Positions 36,239 through 44,349 of a DNA stretch of 64,000 nt are shown piece after piece. Numbering within the stretch: the stretch's first letter is position 1; the number at the start of each line of letters is the position of its first letter. The notes under the pieces are model-generated. The model saw nothing but the letters and a program-made list of their open reading frames with translations. It did no database searches and had not been told where the DNA came from. This DNA is from UMGS1052 sp045580005 (GTDB lineage Bacteria > Bacillota > Clostridia > Oscillospirales > CAG-382): contig JAZNMZ010000061.1 in the NCBI GenBank assembly GCA_045580005.1, positions 1 to 64,000 on the forward strand, in the 5' to 3' direction. A program made the translations under genes and the position numbers.

Positions 36239-36266
36239 AAATTATTGAAAAATGTTTGCAAAACGC

Positions 36267-36295
36267 TTGCATTATGCAATACAATGTGGTATAAT
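36267..36295 (+). promoter_or_regulatory. Promoter and palindromic operator of the toxin-antitoxin pair
   Basis: TTGCAT (36267-36272) and TATAAT (36290-36295) are separated by 17 bases. The -35 box is one arm of the palindrome TTGCATTATGCAA (36267-36279), and a further TTTGCAAAACGC lies just upstream. This placement fits autorepression by the RelB/DinJ-type antitoxin. Confidence 0.75.
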
Positions 36296-36334
36296 AATAG
36301 TAAAGACAGAGTAATAAACAAGGAGGAACTGTAT

Positions 36335-36640
36335 ATGTCCAAATCTGCCACTGTTTTTACAAGAGTTGACCCTATGCTCAAGGAGCAAGCGGATGCAATA
36401 CTGAATCAACTCGGTATTTCGATGTCAACCGCTATGGGAATGTTTTTACAGCAGCTTGTTTTGCAAAGAGGTATCCCTTTTGAGTTAAAGCTCCCGAAAG
36501 CTGCTCCGATTGCACTCGGAAACATCAGCGACAGCGAGTTTGATGCACTCATGACTGAAGCGCTACACTCCGTATCAGAGGGCAAAGGCATCCCCTTTGA
36601 AGAGTTTGACGCGAGTATGCGCAAGGAGCTTGGAATATGA
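36335..36640 (+). CDS. RelB/DinJ-family antitoxin
   Basis: A 101-residue antitoxin with a ribbon-helix-helix N-terminus (ATVFTRVDPMLKEQADAILN, then GISMSTAMGMFLQQLV) that binds the operator, and an acidic C-terminal part that blocks the toxin. The ATG at 36335 follows AAGGAGGAACTG; the earlier ATG at 36245 lies upstream of the promoter and is rejected. It overlaps the toxin by 4 bases (ATGA). The pair is inserted in the transfer operon. Confidence 0.88.
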   Translation: MSKSATVFTRVDPMLKEQADAILNQLGISMSTAMGMFLQQLVLQRGIPFELKLPKAAPIALGNISDSEFDALMTEALHSVSEGKGIPFEEFDASMRKELGI

Positions 36641-36963
36641 ATGAATGGAAACTGACGGTTGCACCGGAGTTCGGAGACGATTTGAGGAATATCCATTCAT
36701 ATATTGCAAGTCAGCTTCTTGAGCCCGAAACCGCCAAAAGACTTACAGATAAGATATTGAAATCTGTGTCCGAGCTTTCTTCTTTTCCGCTCATTTATCC
36801 GATATATGATAAAGAGCCTTGGGCGCAAAGAGGACTCAGAAAAATGTCTGTCGGAAACTATTTGGTTTTTTACTTGGCAGATGAAGGAGCAACGAGTGTT
36901 ATCGTGATGCGTGTGTTTTACGCGGGCAGAGACATCGAGAGATGTTTGAATGAAACATTATAA
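36637..36963 (+). CDS. RelE/ParE-family toxin
   Basis: A 108-residue toxin of the RelE/ParE fold. Typical blocks are LTVAPEFGDDLRNIHSYI at the start, FPLIYPIYDKEPW, and RKMSVGNYLVFYLADE with VIVMRVFYAGRD at the end. The family either cuts mRNA on the ribosome or blocks gyrase; the sequence alone does not decide. With its antitoxin it would stabilise the element or act in defence. Confidence 0.88.
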   Translation: MNEWKLTVAPEFGDDLRNIHSYIASQLLEPETAKRLTDKILKSVSELSSFPLIYPIYDKEPWAQRGLRKMSVGNYLVFYLADEGATSVIVMRVFYAGRDIERCLNETL

Positions 36964-36976
36964 AGAATAATCACAA

Positions 36977-37013
36977 GCAAAAGCCATTCGCAAATGTCGA
37001 ATGGCTTTTTGCA
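36977..37013 (+). terminator. Terminator after the toxin gene
   Basis: AAAAGCCATTCG pairs with CGAATGGCTTTTTG around CAAATGT. It separates the toxin-antitoxin insert from the VirB6-like gene, which has its own ribosome binding site right after it (GGAAAGGAGAA). Transcripts from the transfer operon would need to read through this hairpin. Confidence 0.8.
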
Positions 37014-37029
37014 TTGGAAAGGAGAACAA

Positions 37030-37866
37030 ATGTCAAATAATTGGGTAGTTGAAAACATCCAAAATGCTATTGACACTTGGAATGAAAAGTTCTCGGAAAT
37101 ATGGCGGCTGCTCTCGCAGTCGCCTGCCGAGTTCAAGGGCGGCACTATATGGTATGTTATGACAAGCATCAACGGCGCGCTGAAGGCGGTAGGATACGCC
37201 CTGCTCGTTCTTTTCTTCCTCATTGGTATAATGAAGCACTACAACTCAATGCAGGAAATAAAGCGCCCCGAGCAGGCTCTTAAGCTTTTCATCCGCTTCG
37301 TACTTGCAAAGGCGGCGGTAACTTGGGGACTCGATCTGATGCTTGCGGTTTTCGACATCGTTCAAGGCATAATATCCAAAATACTCATAGCATCGGGCGT
37401 AAAATATTCGAGCAATATGTATATACCTCGGAGCATGGTAGAAACGATAGAGAACTGCGGCTTTTGGGAGAGCATCCCATTGTGGGCGGTAACGCTCATA
37501 GGCAGTTTGCTTGTGTGGGTGCTTTCCTTTGTCATGATACTGACCGTTTACGGACGATTCTTTAAGCTCTATATGTATGCGGCAATAGCGCCAGTTCCTT
37601 TGTCGAGCTTTGCAAGTGAGGAAACGAGCCAAGTCGGAAAGAGCTTTATTAAGTCATTTATAGCTGTATGCCTTGAAGGAGCCATTATAGTATTGGCTTG
37701 CGTCATATATTCCAAGTTTGCAACTTCCTCGCCCTCGGTAGATATGAACGCATCGGCAATAACACAGGTATGGACTTATGTCGGAGAACTGCTGTTCAAT
37801 ATGCTTGTTCTTGTCGGAACGGTCAAGCTCTCGGAGCAGGTAGTTAATAAAATGATGGGTGTATAA
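37030..37866 (+). CDS. VirB6/TrbL-like channel protein
   Basis: A 278-residue multi-pass membrane protein of the conjugative secretion system. About six hydrophobic helices can be seen from residue 55 to the end, with the conserved GRFFKLYMYAAIAPVPLS block near 178 that is typical of the clostridial family. ATG 37030 is chosen behind AAAGGAGAACAA rather than the frame start at 36994, which lies inside the terminator. The PrgI gene follows after 10 bases. Confidence 0.78.
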   Translation: MSNNWVVENIQNAIDTWNEKFSEIWRLLSQSPAEFKGGTIWYVMTSINGALKAVGYALLVLFFLIGIMKHYNSMQEIKRPEQALKLFIRFVLAKAAVTWGLDLMLAVFDIVQGIISKILIASGVKYSSNMYIPRSMVETIENCGFWESIPLWAVTLIGSLLVWVLSFVMILTVYGRFFKLYMYAAIAPVPLSSFASEETSQVGKSFIKSFIAVCLEGAIIVLACVIYSKFATSSPSVDMNASAITQVWTYVGELLFNMLVLVGTVKLSEQVVNKMMGV

Positions 37867-37876
37867 GGAGAAGTAC

Positions 37877-38203
37877 ATGGAGATCAAGATCAATCAGGAA
37901 ATTAAAGAATACAATGAAACAATGTTTTTCGGCTTATCCGTAAGACAGTTTATCTTCTCAATACTCGCGTGTGGCGCGGCAGTCGGGATCTACTTCGGCT
38001 GCCGTTCATTTTTGGACACGGAGACTTTATCATGGGTATGTATGATCGGAGCCGTACCCTTTGCGGCACTCGGCTTTGTAAAATACAACGGACTGCCGGC
38101 GGAGAAGATACTCAAGGCATGGATAAGAAGCGAAATACTGATGCCCCGAAAGTTACTCTATAAGGGCGAAAACCTATACTCAAGGAAGGGAGAAAACAAG
38201 TGA
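37877..38203 (+). CDS. PrgI family membrane protein (VirB3-like)
   Basis: 108 residues with two closely spaced membrane helices (about 24-65). The start MEIKINQEIKEYNETMFFGL and the motif SVRQFIFS are characteristic of PrgI. The family lies next to VirB4 in Gram-positive transfer operons and probably plays the VirB3 part. ATG 37877 follows TAAGGAGAAGTAC. It overlaps VirB4 by 4 bases. Confidence 0.85.
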   Translation: MEIKINQEIKEYNETMFFGLSVRQFIFSILACGAAVGIYFGCRSFLDTETLSWVCMIGAVPFAALGFVKYNGLPAEKILKAWIRSEILMPRKLLYKGENLYSRKGENK

Positions 38204-40521
38204 GCATATTTTCAAAGAAAAAGAAAGTTATCCCGGAGGATGCTGTTCCCGCTACTGTGGAGCAGGCAATACCCATTCAGGATATCTATGAGGATGGCAT
38301 ATGTCTTGTGGGCAAAGATCTTTACTCAAAGACTTTCAAGTTCTCGGATATAAACTATGAGACCGCATCAAAGGAGGATAAAGCGAGAATGTTCCTCGGT
38401 TATTCGCAGATACTCAACTCTTTTGATACGCAGGCAGACACCAAGATCACGATCAACAACCGTCGAATGAACAGACAGACTTTTGAGAAGCACAATCTTC
38501 TCGAACTTCAGGGTGACTCGCTTGACAGATACAGATCGGAGTATAATCACATTCTTACCGAGAATGTGAGCCGATCAAACGGTATCATGCAGGATAAATA
38601 CCTAACGGTAACTGTTGAAAAGAGCAGTTACGAAGAAGCGAGAAGTTATTTCAACCGTATCTTCTCGGAGTTCTCATCCTTGTTTGCATCTCTTGGCTCG
38701 CATATTGAGGAAGTCGGCAGGGAAGAAAAGCTTCGCATCATCTTCGATTTCTTCCATTACGGAAGCGAGGAAGATTTTCATTATAACGCCGAGCTCTATG
38801 AACAGCGCGGCTATCACTTCAAGGATGCAATAGCTCCCGACAGCTTTGAGTTCCGTTCCGACTACTTCAAGGTTGACGGAAGATATGGTAGAGTTATGTA
38901 TCTGCGTGACTATGCGAATTTCATAAAAGACAGCTTCATGGCGGAGCTTACGGACATTGACCGCGGACTCATTCTCTCGATAGATGCAAGTCCCATTACC
39001 ACCGAGGAAGCCATAAGACAGAGCGAAAGCAAGCTCCTTGCCGTTGAGACGAATATTTCAAATTGGCAAAGAAAACAGAATCAGAACAACAATTTTTCCG
39101 CGGCCATTCCCTATGATATGGAGAGGCAGAGAAAGGAGAGCCGAGAGTTCCTTAACGATCTCGTTGCTCGAGATCAGCGTATGATACCCGCGCTCATTAC
39201 GATAGTTCATACCGCTGATACAAAGGAAAAGCTCGATGCAGATACAGAATCCATTCGCCAATGCGCAAGGAAGAATCTTTGCGCGCTTAATGTACTTCGT
39301 TGGCAACAGATCGAAGGACTTAATACAGTTCTGCCTTACGGCCCGCCGAAGCTGACCATCCGCAGAACGCTTACTACCGAATCACTTGCGGTGTTTATGC
39401 CGTTCAGAGTTCAGGAGGTATGCCACAGCAACGGTGTTTACTTCGGTAATAATGCCATAAGCAAGAATATGATATTTGTTAACCGTAATGAACTCCTTAA
39501 CGGCAACTCGTTCATAACCGGCGTTTCGGGTGCAGGTAAGTCGATCATAGCAAAGCATGAGATAATAGGTATTTATCTTACCGATCCGAGTGCCGATGTT
39601 ATTGTTATCGACCCCGAGAACGAGTACGACAAGATATGTGCCGCTTTCAACGGCGAGATGATAAGGGTATCCGCAACGAGTCCGCATCACATTAATGCTA
39701 TGGACATTAACATGGACTATGCGGACGGGCAGAATCCCGTAACGCTTAAATCCGAGTTTATGCTCTCCCTCTGCGAGCAGGCGGTAGCGGGGCTCGGCCC
39801 AAAGCAGAAATCTCTGATCGACCGTTGCACCGCCAATGTTCTCAATGCTTATATGCTGAACGGATTTAAGGGTAAAGCGCCCACTCTCAAGGATTTCAAT
39901 GAAATGCTTAAGGCACAGCCCGAACCCGAAGCGAAGGATATTGCTCTTTCGCTCGAGCTCTTTACAAGCGGTTCTCTCGATACATTTGCCATCGAGACAA
40001 ATGTAAATACACAAAACCGTTTTGTCTGCTACGATATTCACGACCTCGGCAAACAGCTCATGCCCATCGGTATGCTTGTAGTCCTCGATAACATCCTCAA
40101 TCGCATAACGGCAAACAAGGCAAAGGGCAGAAAGACTTATATCTTTATTGACGAGATATATCTTCTTTTCAAGCATGAATACTCTGCAAATTTTCTTTTC
40201 ACTCTTTGGAAGAGAGTACGCAAGTACGGTGCTTTTATTACCGGAATCACGCAGAATGTAGAAGATCTCTTGCAGTCCCATACCGCAAGAACCATGCTCG
40301 CAAATTCCGAGCTTGTAGTGATGCTCAATCAGGCGGCAACCGACCGCGCCGAGCTTGCAGATCTTATGCGCATCTCGGATAATCAGATATCCTATATTAC
40401 CGATGTCGGAGCAGGTCACGGACTTGTTAAGATCGGTGCATCACTCGTTCCGTTTGTCAACCGTATTCCTAAAGACACGAGGCTGTATGAGCTTATGACA
40501 ACAAAGCCGGGTGAAGGCTGA
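38200..40521 (+). CDS. VirB4-like conjugation ATPase (CD1110 family)
   Basis: 773 residues. An N-terminal VirB4 domain is followed by a RecA-type ATPase domain with Walker A GVSGAGKSIIAKHE near 440, DPENEYD, and Walker B YIFIDEIYLLF near 648. The protein energises assembly of the conjugation channel and substrate transfer. It starts with GTG, overlapping PrgI, and its stop shares one base with the next ATG. Confidence 0.93.
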   Translation: MSIFSKKKKVIPEDAVPATVEQAIPIQDIYEDGICLVGKDLYSKTFKFSDINYETASKEDKARMFLGYSQILNSFDTQADTKITINNRRMNRQTFEKHNLLELQGDSLDRYRSEYNHILTENVSRSNGIMQDKYLTVTVEKSSYEEARSYFNRIFSEFSSLFASLGSHIEEVGREEKLRIIFDFFHYGSEEDFHYNAELYEQRGYHFKDAIAPDSFEFRSDYFKVDGRYGRVMYLRDYANFIKDSFMAELTDIDRGLILSIDASPITTEEAIRQSESKLLAVETNISNWQRKQNQNNNFSAAIPYDMERQRKESREFLNDLVARDQRMIPALITIVHTADTKEKLDADTESIRQCARKNLCALNVLRWQQIEGLNTVLPYGPPKLTIRRTLTTESLAVFMPFRVQEVCHSNGVYFGNNAISKNMIFVNRNELLNGNSFITGVSGAGKSIIAKHEIIGIYLTDPSADVIVIDPENEYDKICAAFNGEMIRVSATSPHHINAMDINMDYADGQNPVTLKSEFMLSLCEQAVAGLGPKQKSLIDRCTANVLNAYMLNGFKGKAPTLKDFNEMLKAQPEPEAKDIALSLELFTSGSLDTFAIETNVNTQNRFVCYDIHDLGKQLMPIGMLVVLDNILNRITANKAKGRKTYIFIDEIYLLFKHEYSANFLFTLWKRVRKYGAFITGITQNVEDLLQSHTARTMLANSELVVMLNQAATDRAELADLMRISDNQISYITDVGAGHGLVKIGASLVPFVNRIPKDTRLYELMTTKPGEG

Positions 40522-41606
40522 TGGCAGACATTAAGACAAAAGAATCATTGCACACGGTCAAGTTCTTTGACCGTGTGCAAAACCTCGCCATGAAAACGCG
40601 CGAGGGTGTTGAAGAAGCGAAGCAGGGAATAGGTGATACTGTTAATTCTTCCGATAACGACGCAAGCGATTACGGTGCAAACAGACTTCAAGAATTCGAG
40701 GGCAGTCTTGCGGTATTTACAGCTTATGCCGCTAAAGAAACCGGTGAATGGGGGCTTCGTGAAACCGAAAAGAACATTCGCCGGATAAGGAATAACCGCA
40801 AGATTAATCATACTGCAACTCCCAAATCCGTGAAGAATCCTATTAAAACGGCGCAGAATACCAAGGAAACGGCTCGAACGGCTGAAAAGACTGCAAAAGC
40901 CTCGAAAGCTGCGGCGAAAACAGCAAAAGAAGTGGTGAAGGCCACCGCTGAGTTTATAAAGGAAGCGGGGAAAGCAATAGTAGCTACTGTAAAAGCTGCT
41001 GTTGCCGCGATCAAGGGACTCATAGCGGCTATTGCCGCAGGCGGATGGATCTCTGTTGTCATCATTGTTGTTATAGTTCTCATAGGCGGACTTGTAGCCG
41101 CCACTTGCGAGATATTCGTCCCCGATGAGAACGGCGGATATTCCGTTGTCTATATGATGAATGCCTGCGAGAGCGAATACGGCGGAAAAGAGGCTGAAAT
41201 AGTGAATACAGTTCCCCATGATTATCTTGTCATTCACGGAGAAGAAGCCGATATGAAGGACATTATCGCGGTTTATGCCGTCAAGTCAAAAGCTACGGGA
41301 GATAAATTGCTTGTGGCTGACGAAAAGAATCAGGAGATATTCCGAGAGGTCTTTGACTATATGTATTCCATCTCATATCATCGCTCCGAGATTATTGAGT
41401 TTGTCAAAGTTGAGAAGGTTGACGAATCGGGAAATACAAGTTATGTTATCGAAGAAGTTCCTCGCATAATTCTCACTATTGAAAGAAAGACCAAATCTGC
41501 ATACAGAGCTGCAGAGCATTTTGAGTTTAAGAAGCAACAAATGCAATACCTCGATACGCTCATGGATAGCGACTTCGATGAAATGTGGACGGCGTTGGTC
41601 GATTGA
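40521..41606 (+). CDS. CD1108-like transfer protein, probably 3'-truncated
   Basis: 361 residues. The N-terminal cytoplasmic part is charged and Ala/Lys-rich (about 60-165), then one membrane helix (about 170-195) and an exported part that stops at MDSDFDEMWTALVD. Full-length members of this family, as I know them, continue into lysozyme and NlpC/P60 wall-hydrolase domains, which are absent here. The stop codon lies inside a perfect 28-base dyad and the next gene is a recombinase, so the 3' half was probably lost when the island at 41.7 kb arrived. Loss of the wall hydrolase could impair transfer. Confidence 0.72.
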   Translation: MADIKTKESLHTVKFFDRVQNLAMKTREGVEEAKQGIGDTVNSSDNDASDYGANRLQEFEGSLAVFTAYAAKETGEWGLRETEKNIRRIRNNRKINHTATPKSVKNPIKTAQNTKETARTAEKTAKASKAAAKTAKEVVKATAEFIKEAGKAIVATVKAAVAAIKGLIAAIAAGGWISVVIIVVIVLIGGLVAATCEIFVPDENGGYSVVYMMNACESEYGGKEAEIVNTVPHDYLVIHGEEADMKDIIAVYAVKSKATGDKLLVADEKNQEIFREVFDYMYSISYHRSEIIEFVKVEKVDESGNTSYVIEEVPRIILTIERKTKSAYRAAEHFEFKKQQMQYLDTLMDSDFDEMWTALVD

Positions 41607-41616
41607 CCAACGCCGT
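41589..41616. repeat. Perfect 12-bp inverted repeat at the end of the transfer operon
   Basis: ACGGCGTTGGTC (41589-41600) and GACCAACGCCGT (41605-41616) flank GATT. The repeat covers the stop of the CD1108-like gene. There is no T run, so it is not a typical terminator. It marks the border between the conjugative element and the AT-rich island. Confidence 0.7.
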
Positions 41617-41648
41617 AATACATATATAATAATTATCCTTGCTTTGTA

Positions 41649-41677
41649 TTGACAAAGATTTTTGGTTATGATAATAT
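41649..41677 (+). promoter_or_regulatory. Promoter of the tyrosine recombinase gene
   Basis: TTGACA (41649-41654), 17 bases, TAATAT (41672-41677). The leader is about 80 bases and holds AAAAGGAGAATACT before the ATG. Confidence 0.65.
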
Positions 41678-41762
41678 CGCGGGAGCAACTACTTACATAA
41701 GCAAAGGGAATCGATGGGTTTAATCGGTCGCCTTTGACTAAAATGAAAAGGAGAATACTGCT

Positions 41763-42701
41763 ATGTATTACAAAGAGTGGCTCTGCGATTGGTTGGAGCA
41801 TTACATGAAACCTACTACAAAAGACAAAACATTTACGCGTTATTGTGAGATTGTCGAAAAACATTTAACGCCAAAGCTCGGAAATTACGAAATTGACGAG
41901 ATCACCCCACTCGTCGTACAGCGGCAAATTAGCGAATGGCTGTCCTGCGGCAATCTGATTACAGGTGAAGGACTTTCAGCCAATACGGTTAATTCGTTTA
42001 TATCTGTAATACAAAATTCGTTGAAAACTGCGAATATGATAGGTATTGCGGATAAATATGAGATGAATAAACTAAAAAGGCCCAAAATCAAGGAAAAGCA
42101 GGTTACATGTTTTACACTTGAGGAGCAAAGACTAATTGAGAGGGCAGCTATGGAAGATAAACGTGTAAAAATGAGAGGGATTGTCCTCTGCTTGTATACC
42201 GGGTTAAGAATTGGCGAACTGCTTGCCCTTGAATGGCAGGACATCGATTTCAATAAATGTGAGATTTCTGTTGTTAGAAGTTGCCATGATTCAAAGGATT
42301 TAACCGGAAAACGTACTAGAGTGACTGACACCCCCAAAACAGAAACCTCTAAACGAGTAATTCCACTTCCCAAACCTATATTAAAAATGCTGAAAGACAT
42401 GAAAAAGAACTCTGCTTCCCGGTATGTGATAGCTGACGGAAACAAAGTTCTGTATGTTAGGTCTTACCAAAGGAGTTTTGAACTGCTATTGAAAAAGTTG
42501 AAAATATCGCATCACGGATTTCATTCCCTTCGTCATACTTTTGCAACAAGAGCTTTGGAATGCGGTGTTGATGTAAAAACATTATCTGAAATTCTCGGTC
42601 ACAAATCTTCAACTATAACACTTAACCGATATGCGCACTCTTTAATGGATCATAAAAAGGATATGATGAATAAGATTGGAAAGATGTTTATCGTTTCATG
42701 A
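41763..42701 (+). CDS. Tyrosine recombinase / phage-type integrase
   Basis: A 312-residue site-specific recombinase. The SAM-like arm and core-binding N-terminal part (about 1-100) is followed by the catalytic domain with Arg in TGLRIGELLALEW near 148, HxxR in FHSLRHTFATR near 254-257, His in LGHKSS near 279 and the Tyr nucleophile in LNRYAHS near 289. All catalytic residues are present. It probably moves the AT-rich island to its right. Alternatively it is the integrase of the whole conjugative element. No excisionase is next to it. Confidence 0.92.
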   Translation: MYYKEWLCDWLEHYMKPTTKDKTFTRYCEIVEKHLTPKLGNYEIDEITPLVVQRQISEWLSCGNLITGEGLSANTVNSFISVIQNSLKTANMIGIADKYEMNKLKRPKIKEKQVTCFTLEEQRLIERAAMEDKRVKMRGIVLCLYTGLRIGELLALEWQDIDFNKCEISVVRSCHDSKDLTGKRTRVTDTPKTETSKRVIPLPKPILKMLKDMKKNSASRYVIADGNKVLYVRSYQRSFELLLKKLKISHHGFHSLRHTFATRALECGVDVKTLSEILGHKSSTITLNRYAHSLMDHKKDMMNKIGKMFIVS

Positions 42702-42818
42702 TATGAGCATCTGTTTCTATAATAGGTGGCGTTATTAGTAGTTATTATAGCAGAAAAGAAATGGATTGTCAATATTTAAGAGATATAATTGTACTTAATC
42801 TTGTGCATTTCAAGTAAT

Positions 42819-42894
42819 TAGGTGCGCAATTGCTATGATTTGTGCACCTATTATAGAAATAGGTGTACAAAAACTTATAAAGAAAATACACCTA
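42819..42894. promoter_or_regulatory. Cluster of TAGGTG-type half sites (possible integrase arm sites or operator)
   Basis: Four related sites lie in 76 bases: TAGGTGCGCAA (42819-42829), its inverse TTGTGCACCTA (42840-42850), TAGGTGTACAA (42860-42870) and TACACCTA (42887-42894). They form two consecutive inverted pairs just downstream of the recombinase and ahead of the next gene. Arm-type integrase binding sites or a regulator site are both possible. Confidence 0.55.
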
Positions 42895-42938
42895 ATGGGT
42901 GGATAAAACTATATGATGATCTATAATAAGGAGCCGTA

Positions 42939-43319
42939 ATGTTAATTCGATACGATTATTCCAATAATGATGAATGCAAGCCCGATACGACCGAAGTCAA
43001 CGATTTGCCTGAATTAGAGAAAATTGCTAATAAGAATGACAAACAGAATTATGATCTTAATAAGTTGGGGATTTTAAAAGAATTACATTTAATTATTAAC
43101 ACAATAGCAGAGCAAAACTGTGATTTCTATGACTATGGATTCGATGAAATAAAAAGAGTGGGATACTTAAAGTATTACATCAGAAAAAGCGGTTATTTGG
43201 TCTCCAAGGATACGGGCGTAATTCAGCTATTGGAAATATTGCAAAAAGCTGATGTAATCAAAATTGAAACCATAGAGCACTATATCGCACTTTCCTTTTA
43301 TGTTGTAGTAACAGAATAG
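42939..43319 (+). CDS. Hypothetical protein (126 aa)
   Basis: A soluble acidic protein with an Asn/Asp-rich N-terminus and a helical C-terminal half (LKYYIRKSGYLVSKDTGVIQ). AAGGAGCCGTA precedes the ATG. It lies alone between the half-site cluster and a terminator-rich gap. No family is recognised. Confidence 0.6.
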   Translation: MLIRYDYSNNDECKPDTTEVNDLPELEKIANKNDKQNYDLNKLGILKELHLIINTIAEQNCDFYDYGFDEIKRVGYLKYYIRKSGYLVSKDTGVIQLLEILQKADVIKIETIEHYIALSFYVVVTE

Positions 43320-43830
43320 GAATGCGAATCATCTTTGTATTGTATTAAGTGACGAATAATCAATTTAGTGTTGTTATATTATACTGCCATAATATAGCAA
43401 ACTAGGATGTATTAAAGGGATTTACATAGAAATATGATAGATCCCTTTTTTCTATTGAGATAGCTTATGCGTTTTAATGAGAACAAAAAACGAAAAAATA
43501 AAATTTGCATATTATTGGAGAGTTTTTCATAATTAATTTGTTATATAGGTTGTAAGCCACCAATGTCATTGTGACAATGGTGGGCTTTTTTGTCAGATTA
43601 ATTTACAAAATACAGCGATAGAAGTATTAAGGATAGCGATAATCAAATCACTTGTGTTATGGTGTGTTTGATGGATTTTGGAATAACATATATGCATTGT
43701 TATATTATATGTTAATTTTGGATTTAGATCTTTAAGTATCTATTGAGAAAGGAATTCATTATTAACAATTCTTATTTGAATCTTGATGTAGTATATCGTA
43801 ATTGTTTTAAAGAAGTGGAGGTCGAGAAAT
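43320..43830. other. AT-rich gap with two terminators
   Basis: No convincing gene. Two hairpins are visible: AAAGGGAT pairing with ATCCCTTT then Ts (about 43416-43455), and CCACCAATGTCA pairing with TGACAATGGTGG followed by GCTTTTTTG (about 43558-43592). The second is a strong terminator that could serve either a lost gene or a small RNA. From about 43600 to 43800 nothing is seen beyond AT-rich sequence likely to include the promoter of the next gene. Confidence 0.6.
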
Positions 43831-44187
43831 ATAGGCCCTGCTGAAAGAAGACATAAGATTTTGGTATTGCTATGCAGACGTAGGCATGAGAAGATAAATG
43901 TTTTAGCAGCAGAGTTTAATGTTTCTCCAAGGACAATTGAACGCGATATTGCGATCTTAAGTCTCGATGAACCGATTTATACTCAATGTGGTAAATATGA
44001 CGGAGGCGTATATATTGATGAATGCTTTACATTAAATCGCGTTTACATGACAGATATGGAGATAGAAGTACTTGAGAAGCTATATGACCAAGCTGTTAAT
44101 TCACAAGTGCTACTAACAAGTGTTGAACAAAACACTTTGTATACTATTATCAGCGAGTATAGTAAGCCCAAAATAAATAAAATGTAA
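43831..44187 (+). CDS. GPAERR-type HTH regulator, copy 1 (non-ATG start)
   Basis: About 118 residues if read from ATA 43831. A helix-turn-helix of DeoR/HTH_11 type is clear: EKINVLAAEFNVSPRTIERDI, then YTQCGKYDGGVYI. It is a close paralogue of the protein at 46452, which begins MGPAERRNEIMRIL. Here the matching codons (GPAERRHKILVLL) are preceded by ATA, at exactly the same 8-base distance from GGAGGT. Either ATA is used as a rare start or the gene begins at TTG 43861, cutting into the first helix. It heads the transglutaminase-lipoprotein module. Confidence 0.7.
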   Translation: MGPAERRHKILVLLCRRRHEKINVLAAEFNVSPRTIERDIAILSLDEPIYTQCGKYDGGVYIDECFTLNRVYMTDMEIEVLEKLYDQAVNSQVLLTSVEQNTLYTIISEYSKPKINKM

Positions 44188-44251
44188 TCGTATGTATGTA
44201 ACGATATTTGCATAGTGGATATCGATCAAAAATTTAATATCTTAAATAGCT

Positions 44252-44277
44252 CCATATTAGAACTCGGATATGGAGGT
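44252..44277. promoter_or_regulatory. Hairpin ahead of the transglutaminase lipoprotein
   Basis: CTCCATAT pairs perfectly with ATATGGAG around a 10-base loop, about 75 bases upstream of the gene at 44350. It may be a regulator site or leader structure. Confidence 0.4.
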
Positions 44278-44349
44278 GAGTTGTATTATAACATACAGTA
44301 CATGGAGATGTTTATGATATTGAATATAAAATAAAAAAAGGGGGACAAC

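Noticed and set aside
39382..40419. 345-codon reverse frame opposite VirB4
   Set aside because: Antisense shadow of a strongly conserved ATPase gene, with no start signal.
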